Source: Acidobacteriota bacterium
GTDB taxonomy: Bacteria; Acidobacteriota; Vicinamibacteria; Vicinamibacterales; UBA8438
Direction: 5' to 3'
Assembly (NCBI GenBank): GCA_011523485.1
Contig: WTGR01000845.1
Location: forward strand, 1 to 5,134
DNA length: 5,134 bases
The translations under genes and the position numbers were made by a program. The notes below the pieces were generated by a model. That model had not been told where the DNA came from. It worked only from the letters and a program-made list of their open reading frames with translations, and made no database searches. This document shows, piece after piece, positions 1-5,134 of this stretch. How positions within the stretch are numbered: position 1 is the first letter of the stretch; each line of letters opens with the position of its first letter.

Positions 1-483
1 GAGGTTGCGGAACTGATCTGTCCGGTCGGAGAAGGCACCGTCCATCGCCTCTGGGAGCCGCTCGACCGGAAGCGCAATCCGCCGAACGCGTACGCGGCCA
101 AGTTCAGTACGCCCTACTGCATCGCCGTCGCGCTCGTACGGGGCGCCGCAGGCCTGGCCGAGTTCGGCCCGGCGACGGTTCGGAACCCCGAGGTGCTGGC
201 ATTGGCGAACCGCGTCGCCTACCGGATCGACCCCGACGACGAGTACCCGCGAAACTATGCCGGATGCATCCGCGCGGTGTTGAACGGCGGCTCGGTCGTG
301 GAGGAGCGCCAGCCGCACCTCCGGGGCGGGGCGCGGGAACCCCTGGCGCGGGACACGCTGATCCGCAAGTGCGCGGCGAACCTGGACTACGCCGGCACGG
401 ACCCGCGCCTGGCCGAGGCAATCGCGGAATGGGCGGATGGACTGGCGCGCGACACGGAGCCGGTCCGGCCGCCGTGGGCGTAG
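1..483 (+). CDS. MmgE/PrpD family protein, C-terminal part
   Basis: This is the last 160 residues of a protein read in frame 1 from the window edge to the TAG at 481-483; the N-terminal part lies outside. The family contains 2-methylcitrate dehydratase (PrpD), cis-aconitate decarboxylase and related epimerases/dehydratases acting on small di- or tricarboxylic acids in the cytoplasm. Seen directly: KFSTPYCIAVALVRG at residues 35-49 matches the family's conserved 'KFS-PYC-A-AL' segment. It is followed by the mixed alpha/beta tail, with NPEVLALANRV (63-73) and a helical end (DPRLAEAIAEWADGL). Family members are usually about 450-460 residues, so roughly 300 are missing. The substrate cannot be told from this end, since the family is functionally mixed. 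Its reading direction converges with the minus-strand operon. The internal GTG at 193 is not a real start. Confidence 0.9.
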   Translation, partial: EVAELICPVGEGTVHRLWEPLDRKRNPPNAYAAKFSTPYCIAVALVRGAAGLAEFGPATVRNPEVLALANRVAYRIDPDDEYPRNYAGCIRAVLNGGSVVEERQPHLRGGAREPLARDTLIRKCAANLDYAGTDPRLAEAIAEWADGLARDTEPVRPPWA

Positions 484-542
484 GTGCCCGTGGCAGAATC
501 CCCGCTGCGTTCGAGCGGCGATGAATCCCGCCTCGACTCTGA

Positions 543-1010
543 GCGCGCACGGGCATCACACCTCAGTACCTTCGCGCCTCCAAGAGGGGCCGAACTACAG
601 GGACCGTACGGATCACCTCCACGCCGGCAACACTCGCCCTGGTGCGCAAGCACGAGCCGCAGACACTGCTGTCGAACCTCTGGGAGGCAACTCGGGACAT
701 GTCGTGGCTTGATCTTCTGAGAAAGTCGCCCCCCCGAAGGACCCGCCGCGATCCAAACCGTTCGTGATCACGTGGATGACTCGCGAGAGTGAGATTACGG
801 ACGCACTTGAGCGTTGGCTTGACGCAGCGATAGCCGTCGCGGTGAAGGAATACGGCGATCGTTTGTGAGCCGAGCACATTTCCGTTGGCAGCCTGCTTCT
901 TCGAACAGGCCAATCTCGACTGGATATACGAGAACGGCCGAGGTGAACGCGTGGAAGCCTGTCCGAACGTTGGCGCCAACTTGTTCTTGGGCCACATGGT
1001 CCTCCGGTAG
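543..1010 (+). pseudogene. possible frameshifted remnant of a small unrecognised gene
   Basis: Three plus-strand segments look more protein-like than random high-GC translation, but they lie in different frames. Segment A (frame of 543, open to about 731) ends with KHEPQTLLSNLWEATRDMSW. Segment B (713-868, stop TGA 866-868) contains EITDALERWLDAAIAVAVKE. The A-to-B switch falls at a run of seven C (728-734), where one extra C would join them. Segment C (846-1010, stop TAG) contains CFFEQANLDWIYENGRGERV. Segment B could alternatively be a stand-alone 30-residue ORF from ATG 776. I do not recognise the family. The junction at a homopolymer means sequencing error is an alternative to real decay. 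Confidence is low because no start codon with a ribosome binding site was found. Confidence 0.22.
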
Positions 1011-1159
1011 CTCAGTTCGGCCGAAGGTTCGTCGTCAACCAGGTCACGGGCGCGATCGAACGAGCGTCTTCGACAAGATGCCGTCCCCTGGAGGCGCGGG
1101 CTGGACATCCCGGCAACTCCGGCTCGGCCCATGCGAGCGGGCGGCCTCGGGCGACGGGC

Positions 1160-1184
1160 GGCATCCGACTCACAGGCATCCGAC
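1160..1184. repeat. short direct repeat, 15-bp period
   Basis: The 10-base word GGCATCCGAC occurs at 1160-1169 and again at 1175-1184. A degenerate third copy (GGATCCGCAC) follows at 1189-1198. The repeat sits 6-44 bases beyond the stop codon of the dprA-like gene, in its 3' flank. It could be a protein-binding repeat or a chance or slippage duplication; nothing in the sequence decides between these. Confidence 0.5.
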
Positions 1185-1203
1185 CCAAGGATCCGCACGA
1201 ACA

Positions 1204-2736
1204 TCAGGCGGGAAAGAGCGGCGTGGAGCGCGCGGCCCCGGTGGCGCGATAACGAACGGGCCTGGAGAGTTTCTCGATCACACCGTCGGCCACCAGCCGC
1301 TTCAGCCAGCTACGCGCCTGGCGCCTCCCAACGTCGAACCCGTCGGCGACGTCGGCCTCGGTTCGGGGCTCGACCAGGTACGGCAACAGCAGTTCTTTCG
1401 CGCTGGCGAACAGGACCTCCGCGGGCGGGAAACCGTCCCCGGAACCCGATCCGGAGTTCGCCACGCCAGCGGCTCGATAACGAACGGGCCTGGAGAGTCT
1501 CTCGATCACACCGTCCGTCACCAGTCTCTTCAGCCAACTGGACGCCTGAGTCTTCTGCACGTCAAGCGCTCGTGTGACGTCCGCTTCGCTTCTGGGCTCG
1601 TCCAGGTACCTCGACAGCAGTTCTCTCACCCGTGCACGCAACTCCTCGGCGGGACCGAGACCGTCCTCGAAACCAGGCTTGGCGACCGGTGTCGGCGTCG
1701 GCGCCTGGGTGGGCCGGGTGTCGTCGGCTGGATCCTGATCTCTCCGGACCTCGCGGGGCAGGGAGGCGAGACCCGGTGCAGGAGTGGCCGTGGGCGGCGT
1801 GTCCAGAAGAGAGCCGAGAGCCTCCGGACCCTCAGGATCCAGCCATCGACGCGCGCCGCGCTTCAACAATGCGTCGAGGCCCTTCCCCATCTCGCCGGTG
1901 GTGCGGACGTAGACCGAAACGAATCGGTGCCGGTCGAGTTGCTCGACCGCTCCAGCCCAGGTCCCGCCCTTCTCGAACTCCGCGCTGACAACCAGCACCG
2001 CGTCCGACAGCGCGTAGATGAGCTTGTTGCGCTGCATCGCGTGTCCGACGAGGAAGCCGGCAGCAGGGTCGTACGGGCAGATCAGGACCAGCCGGCCGGC
2101 CGTCACCGCGTCGCGGTGCTCCCGGCGCGTGGCGGCGCGCTCGAGACCGTCTGCCAGCACGCACGCCACTGCCCCGCCGGCGTCCAGCGCGCCGCGCATC
2201 GCCGCCTGATCGATGCCACGGGCACCACCCGATACCAGCGTGCGCCGCGCTTCGGCGGCCAGCCGCCCGACGCCCTCCGCGTAGGCGATCAAGCTGTCGT
2301 CCACGTTTCTGGAGCCGACGACGGCCAGCCCTCCCCTGTCCAGGTCGTCGTGGTCCCCACAGCCGTACAGCACCGGTGGCGCCTGTTCTCGCAGGCGTTT
2401 CTTCAACCGCGGCGGGTACTCCGCATCCGCGCGGCTAGTGACCCAGACCGCGCGCGTGCGCCACCGCTCGATCGCTTGGCTGAGGAGGAAGCCCCGGTCG
2501 AGCAAGCCGTCGAGCCGTTCCCGATCCAGATCGAGTCGGCAGTCCTTCAGCAACGTCCGCGCGCCGTTGTCCAGCAGGTCGGCGGGCTGGCGCCGCAGTT
2601 CCCGGAGCCGGCTGGCGAGGCGGTTGTACTCGCCAGTTGCCAGAGGCTTGGGAGAGGACCGCTTGTGCCGTCCGAGGATCAGCGGCGCGGTCAGCAGCAG
2701 AATCGCCTGCGTGTTCAGAGAGGGCGCGTCGTTCAT
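1204..2736 (-). CDS. DprA/Smf-family protein with two C-terminal winged-helix domains
   Basis: A 510-residue protein. DprA binds single-stranded DNA and, in transformation, loads RecA; the fold belongs to the SMF/DprA-LOG (SLOG) Rossmann superfamily. Seen: a helical N-terminal region (1-95); YPPRLKK and PPVLYGCGD (107-128); VVGSRN (139-144); SGGARGID (169-176); [16 protein letters not shown] (235-250); and [10 protein letters not shown] (257-266), the counterpart of the usual S-G-S/T segment. A Pro/Thr-rich linker (about 312-352) follows, then two similar winged helices (362-424 and 438-500). The start at 2736 is chosen over the upstream ATG at 2826. It has GGGAGG six bases upstream and gives an ATGA overlap with the helicase stop, and the extra 30 residues are Arg/Gly/Pro-rich and unlike DprA. 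The RNR of the classical FP-RNR-I motif is RNK here. I would not name it dprA outright: it is longer than housekeeping DprA and is paired with a RecQ-PRTase. Confidence 0.9.
   Translation of the reverse strand: MNDAPSLNTQAILLLTAPLILGRHKRSSPKPLATGEYNRLASRLRELRRQPADLLDNGARTLLKDCRLDLDRERLDGLLDRGFLLSQAIERWRTRAVWVTSRADAEYPPRLKKRLREQAPPVLYGCGDHDDLDRGGLAVVGSRNVDDSLIAYAEGVGRLAAEARRTLVSGGARGIDQAAMRGALDAGGAVACVLADGLERAATRREHRDAVTAGRLVLICPYDPAAGFLVGHAMQRNKLIYALSDAVLVVSAEFEKGGTWAGAVEQLDRHRFVSVYVRTTGEMGKGLDALLKRGARRWLDPEGPEALGSLLDTPPTATPAPGLASLPREVRRDQDPADDTRPTQAPTPTPVAKPGFEDGLGPAEELRARVRELLSRYLDEPRSEADVTRALDVQKTQASSWLKRLVTDGVIERLSRPVRYRAAGVANSGSGSGDGFPPAEVLFASAKELLLPYLVEPRTEADVADGFDVGRRQARSWLKRLVADGVIEKLSRPVRYRATGAARSTPLFPA
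1237..1653 (-). repeat. tandem duplication of a winged-helix domain inside the dprA-like gene
   Basis: Copy A covers 1465-1653 (residues 362-424) and copy B covers 1237-1425 (residues 438-500), an exact 228-base offset that keeps the frame. By my count 43 of 63 aligned residues are identical, including SWLKRLV, DGVIE and LSRPVRYRA. At DNA level the part encoding the recognition helix and wing (1247-1308 versus 1475-1536) matches at 57 of 62 bases, with the first 24 identical, so synonymous positions are conserved too. The copies are separated by a Gly/Ser linker (SGSGSGDG). This points to a recent internal duplication or continued gene conversion. Confidence 0.9.
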
Positions 2737-2748
2737 GATCGACCTCCC
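2733..2748 (-). promoter_or_regulatory. Shine-Dalgarno and ATGA translational coupling site for the dprA-like gene
   Basis: Read on the minus strand, GGGAGG (2748-2743) lies six bases before ATG (2736-2734). That ATG shares bases with the helicase TGA stop (2735-2733). The Shine-Dalgarno lies within the last codons of the helicase gene. A ribosome finishing the helicase can therefore restart directly on the second gene, which suggests a fixed ratio of the two proteins. Confidence 0.85.
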
Positions 2749-4784
2749 GCGTTGGCGAGGGCCAGTGGCCAGACCGGGCCGCATTCCCGCCGGCGCAACT
2801 CCCAGGCGGCGACGGTGAAGGTCCATCGGGAGTCCACGACGTCGTCGACCAGCAGCACGGGTCCAGTCAGGATAGCGTCTTCGGCGACCGCCAGCGAACC
2901 AACGACGTTGCGGGCCTGCCGGTCACTGTTCTCCATCGTCTTCTGTTCCGGCCGGGCCTCCTTCTTTCTCAGCACGTCGCTGAACGGCAGCTCCAGCGCA
3001 TCGGCGAGACGGCGGGCGAAATCGGGCACGAGATGCGGATGCCGAAGTGACGGAACCGCGGCGACCCAGGCGGGCGGCGGGTCCGGACGCCACTCGCGCA
3101 GCAACGCCGCGCACGCGCCGACCAGCTCGTCCGAGAACCGCCCGTCCTGCAGCTTGCCGCGACTGACGAGCTGTCCCCAGCCTGCGTCGTTCCAGACGCA
3201 GAGCACCTTTCCCGGCTGTGCCCGGTGTTCCGGATCGATGCGAGTTCCCGGCGGCCATTGCCGCCGCGGTTCCACCGGCAGGCTCGAGCGGCGCAGGAAG
3301 ACGACCGCTTCGGCCGCCATCTCCGGACCGCACCTTGTGGGCAGCGGCGGCAGCGGTGGAGGCGAGGTCTCCCGCGGGTCCCCGTCGAGCGCCCGGATCA
3401 GGAACGCCATGTGGTCTGAGGAGAGCTGCACGTACTTCTGCATCTCCGCCTGCTCCTCACGGCGCAGCGCCGTGAGCCGTTCCGCCCGATCCCAGAAGGC
3501 ATCGCTCAACGACGCCGCGGTCAACTGCCACGACGAGCCCTGCTTGACGATGGGCGCGGGCGACTCCAGCGACAGCAGTTGGAGGGCCTTCCCAATGCGG
3601 CCGGCGCTGACGTTGACACTCGCCTCGATCTCTCGTTGCTTCAGCCCTTGGTCGGCGGCTTCCAGCGCCGCCAGTACCTGTTCCACCTCGCTCCGCGTGG
3701 GAAACGCGCTCCTGATGAAGTAGCTCGTGATCTCGGTGTCCTCACCACCGCTGAGCAGCACGCCGCGGGCTGCTTCCAGCGCCCGGCCGGCGCGGCCCAC
3801 CTGCTGATAGTAGGCCACGACGGACCCGGGCGTCTGGTAGTGGATGACGAACGCCAGGTCCGGCTTGTCGAATCCCATGCCCAGGGCCGTGGTCGCCACG
3901 AGCGCCTTCACGCCGTTGTCGAGCAGCGCCTGCTCCAACGCCTGTCGGTTTGGGCCGGTCTCGCCGGTGTAGGCGGCCACTTCGATGCCGCGCGACTTGA
4001 GCCAAGCCGCCACCAGCCCGGCATCGCGCACCGTCAAGGTGTAGACGATACCGCTCCCTGGCAGCGACGGCAGTCGCTCGGCCAACCAGGCGAGGCGCGC
4101 GGCCTGACCGGGCATGCGGATAGTCTGCAGCGCCAGAGACGGCCGGTTGAGATCACCCCGGAGCACCTGGAGGTTCGGTCCCAGGATCGCTTCCAGATCG
4201 GCCATCACCCGCGCGTTGGCCGTGGCGGTGGTCGCCAGCAGGCGAAGATTGGGAGGCAGGGCTCGCACGGTGCGCTCGATCAGGCGGTAGTGGGGACGGA
4301 AGTCGTGGCCCCAGTCGGAGATGCAGTGGGCTTCGTCGATGACGAGCATCGAGATGCGCTCGGCGACATCCGCCAGCACCTGTTCGCGAAAGCGCTCGTT
4401 CGCCAGTCGTTCCGGCGAGATGAGCAGGATATCCACCTCGCCCGCGCGGGCCGCTTTCTCCACGCGGTCCCACTCGTCCTGGTTGTCCGAGTTGATCGTC
4501 TCGGCTCGGACGCCCATCCGCTCGGCCGCGGCGATCTGGTTGCGCATCAGCGCCAGCAATGGGCTGACGAGGAGCGTCGGCCCCAGACCCGACTCGCGTA
4601 ACAGCCGGGTGGCGATGAAGTAGACGAAGCTCTTTCCCCAGCCCGTCTTCTGAACGAGAAGCTGCCGGCCACGACCTTCGACGAGGTCTCGAATGGCTGC
4701 TTCCTGCCCCTCGCGAAAGCGTGCGTCTCGCTGCCCCGCGCCTCGCTTCAGCAGATCCAGTGCTCGGCGGGAGTCGTATTGCAT
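2733..4784 (-). CDS. RecQ-family helicase fused to a ComF-like phosphoribosyltransferase domain
   Basis: A 683-residue protein. RecQ helicases use ATP to unwind DNA 3'-5'. All core motifs are visible: motif 0 FREGQEAAI (23-31), Walker A QKTGWGKS (45-52) with W in place of the usual G, motif Ia [13 protein letters not shown] (71-83), Walker [16 protein letters not shown] (150-164), motif III ATTATAN (184-190), motif [14 protein letters not shown] (297-309) and motif [10 protein letters not shown] (327-334). A winged-helix-like segment follows (about 363-425). The Cys4 zinc cluster usual after it is absent: only C485 remains in that region. Residues about 525-683 form a type I PRTase: [19 protein letters not shown] (576-594), [17 protein letters not shown] (614-630), and the PRPP-binding loop [15 protein letters not shown] (643-657) with its paired Asp 647-648. 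This order resembles ComF. The PRTase substrate is unknown, and in ComF-type proteins the domain may only bind. First gene of the operon. Confidence 0.93.
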   Translation of the reverse strand: MQYDSRRALDLLKRGAGQRDARFREGQEAAIRDLVEGRGRQLLVQKTGWGKSFVYFIATRLLRESGLGPTLLVSPLLALMRNQIAAAERMGVRAETINSDNQDEWDRVEKAARAGEVDILLISPERLANERFREQVLADVAERISMLVIDEAHCISDWGHDFRPHYRLIERTVRALPPNLRLLATTATANARVMADLEAILGPNLQVLRGDLNRPSLALQTIRMPGQAARLAWLAERLPSLPGSGIVYTLTVRDAGLVAAWLKSRGIEVAAYTGETGPNRQALEQALLDNGVKALVATTALGMGFDKPDLAFVIHYQTPGSVVAYYQQVGRAGRALEAARGVLLSGGEDTEITSYFIRSAFPTRSEVEQVLAALEAADQGLKQREIEASVNVSAGRIGKALQLLSLESPAPIVKQGSSWQLTAASLSDAFWDRAERLTALRREEQAEMQKYVQLSSDHMAFLIRALDGDPRETSPPPLPPLPTRCGPEMAAEAVVFLRRSSLPVEPRRQWPPGTRIDPEHRAQPGKVLCVWNDAGWGQLVSRGKLQDGRFSDELVGACAALLREWRPDPPPAWVAAVPSLRHPHLVPDFARRLADALELPFSDVLRKKEARPEQKTMENSDRQARNVVGSLAVAEDAILTGPVLLVDDVVDSRWTFTVAAWELRRRECGPVWPLALANAGGRS

Positions 4785-4791
4785 ATCGGTG

Positions 4792-4796
4792 CCCTT
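4792..4796 (-). promoter_or_regulatory. Shine-Dalgarno of the RecQ-PRTase gene
   Basis: On the minus strand AAGGG (4796-4792) lies seven bases before the ATG at 4784-4782. It supports this start, and the helicase alignment (motif 0 at residue 23) fits a start here. No other in-frame upstream start has better support. Confidence 0.6.
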
Positions 4797-4823
4797 GCCA
4801 ACTTCAAGGATGATGCGATGCCG

Positions 4824-4840
4824 AGCGCCACGTCAGCGCT
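4824..4840. repeat. 5-bp GC-rich hairpin in the operon leader
   Basis: AGCGC (4824-4828) pairs with GCGCT (4836-4840) around a 7-base loop (CACGTCA), about 40-56 bases before the helicase start. If transcribed, it would form a small stem ahead of the Shine-Dalgarno. It is short enough to be chance in GC-rich DNA. Confidence 0.3.
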
Positions 4841-4853
4841 GAGGCCCACCACA

Positions 4854-4880
4854 TGGCGCATAGGCCGAGAGCTTGCGCCA
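4854..4880. promoter_or_regulatory. 7-bp perfect inverted repeat upstream of the RecQ-PRTase gene
   Basis: TGGCGCA (4854-4860) and TGCGCCA (4874-4880) are exact reverse complements separated by 13 bases, centred about 83 bases upstream of the helicase start. The spacing of the two half-sites suits a dimeric repressor or an RNA hairpin in the leader. There is no T-tract on either side, so a classical terminator is unlikely. Function is inferred from position only. Confidence 0.35.
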
Positions 4881-4967
4881 CCGAACGCAGATGAGAAGTG
4901 CTGCGGCGCCAGGACATGGAGCGGGAGAATGGGCTGAGAGGCCGAGCCAGCGAGGCGTTTCGAGGCG

Positions 4968-5134
4968 CTACCCGAACAGAATCCAGCACAGCGCCGCGCC
5001 GACCACGGACATCGAGAGCCCCCACGCGAGCAGCGCGTTGAACAGCGCGCGCGTGTTGGTGCCGGGGGGCGCCGCGGCAAGGTACAGGGCGCCCACGGTG
5101 GAGAGCGCCGAGAGATCGACGAGCCCGCCGCCCA
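4968..5134 (-). CDS. C-terminal end of an integral membrane transporter, possibly dicarboxylate/anion carrier type
   Basis: The last 54 codons of a minus-strand gene, ending with TAG at 4970-4968; the rest lies beyond the right edge. The visible part is GGGLVDLSALSTVGALYLAA, then a short polar turn (PPGTNTR), then a hydrophobic terminal helix (residues about 30-53 of the fragment, ending CWILFG). The pattern 'SALSTVGAL ... RALFNALLAWGL ... ' recalls the end of SLC13/CitM/MatC-like anion or dicarboxylate carriers. The fragment is too short to assign a family firmly. A carboxylate carrier would fit the MmgE/PrpD neighbour on the other side, but that link is only an inference. The start of the downstream helicase gene is 183 bases away on the same strand. 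Confidence 0.7.
   Translation of the reverse strand, partial: GGGLVDLSALSTVGALYLAAAPPGTNTRALFNALLAWGLSMSVVGAALCWILFG

Larger units (their letters stand above)
484..1203. other. 720-base stretch without a confident gene
   Basis: This lies between the stop of the MmgE/PrpD gene and the stop of the minus-strand dprA-like gene, so two transcription units converge here. About 580-1050 is visibly less GC-rich than the flanking genes. No tRNA, rRNA, IS end or rho-independent terminator with a T-run was found on either strand. It does contain short protein-like pieces on the plus strand that change frame (listed separately), a 7-bp inverted repeat (TGCCCGT at 485-491 and ACGGGCA at 549-555) and a short direct repeat (1160-1184). 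It may be ordinary convergent intergenic sequence or the remains of a small lost gene. Confidence 0.6.
4785..4967. other. intergenic leader of the RecQ-DprA operon
   Basis: There are 183 bases between the transporter stop and the helicase start, both on the minus strand. No convincing sigma-70-type promoter pair is visible; the best I could build (ACCGAA 4880-4885 and GCATAG 4858-4863 on the plus strand, 16 bases apart) matches poorly. There is also no hairpin followed by a T-run to end the transporter transcript, so read-through from the transporter gene cannot be excluded. It contains two perfect hairpins, listed separately. Confidence 0.6.

Noticed and set aside
484..556. Inverted repeat TGCCCGT/ACGGGCA as terminator of the MmgE/PrpD gene
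   Set aside because: The arms are 57 bases apart and no T-run follows, so it does not fit a rho-independent terminator.
1003..1035. tRNA-like string GGTAGCTCAGTTCGG resembling a D-arm
   Set aside because: No acceptor stem, anticodon arm or T-arm at the right spacing could be folded around it.
563..1204. A 213-codon minus-strand frame whose ATG overlaps the dprA-like stop (TGATG), as if a third operon gene
   Set aside because: The stop-start overlap is tempting, but no Shine-Dalgarno precedes it and the translation is rich in Arg, Ser and Cys without hydrophobic cores or motifs. The opposite strand carries more protein-like segments.
2737..2826. Upstream ATG at 2826 as the start of the dprA-like protein
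   Set aside because: It adds 30 Arg/Pro/Gly-rich residues deep inside the PRTase coding region. The ATG at 2736 has a strong Shine-Dalgarno and a classical ATGA overlap.
865..3723. A 952-codon open frame on the plus strand
   Set aside because: It runs antisense across the whole dprA-like gene and a third of the helicase gene, has no recognisable motif and an Arg/Ser/Gly/Pro-heavy composition. This is the usual stop-poor shadow of GC-rich genes.
3579..4601. A 340-codon plus-strand frame antisense to the helicase
   Set aside because: It is complementary to clear RecQ motifs, is rich in His/Arg/Gly/Gln and matches no family known to me.
4858..4885. Possible promoter (-35 TTCGGT, -10 CTATGC on the minus strand) for the operon
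   Set aside because: Too few consensus positions in either box; noted only because it overlaps the 7-bp inverted repeat.
4748..5080. A 110-codon minus-strand frame spanning the leader and part of the transporter end
   Set aside because: It overlaps both the transporter C-terminus and the helicase start in another frame, and is Arg/Ser/Cys-rich without motifs.

Overview
The window is GC-rich DNA in which the genes are dense and use G/C-ending codons. That fits a high-GC free-living bacterium, but nothing in the 5.1 kb fixes the phylum: there is no rRNA, tRNA or marker gene. Two truncated metabolic genes sit at the edges and point toward each other. On the left, plus strand, is the C-terminal third of an MmgE/PrpD-family protein (1-483). 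On the right, minus strand, are the last 54 residues of a membrane transporter (4968-5134). Between them lies a two-gene minus-strand operon, which is the main content of the window.

The first gene of the operon (2733-4784) encodes a RecQ-family DNA helicase fused to a C-terminal phosphoribosyltransferase (PRTase) domain. That domain resembles the competence protein ComF/ComFC. The second gene (1204-2736) encodes a DprA/Smf protein with a long Pro/Thr-rich linker and two tandem winged-helix domains. The two genes overlap by 4 bases (ATGA), and the second has a strong Shine-Dalgarno inside the end of the first, so they are almost certainly co-translated. Helicase + ComF-like PRTase + DprA is the same set of activities as ComFA + ComFC + DprA of natural transformation. 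Here it is compressed into two coupled genes built on a RecQ motor, with no other competence gene visible. I infer a single-stranded-DNA handling module, plausibly in genome defence, mobile-element control or DNA uptake. The sequence does not prove which.

Between the left metabolic gene and the operon (484-1203) there is no confident gene. This stretch is visibly less GC-rich. It holds protein-like reading-frame pieces that switch frame, possibly a decayed small gene, and a short 15-bp-period repeat just past the dprA stop. Between the transporter fragment and the helicase (4785-4967) there are 183 bases with two short perfect hairpins and no clear promoter. No CRISPR array, insertion sequence, integrase, tRNA or attachment site was seen.
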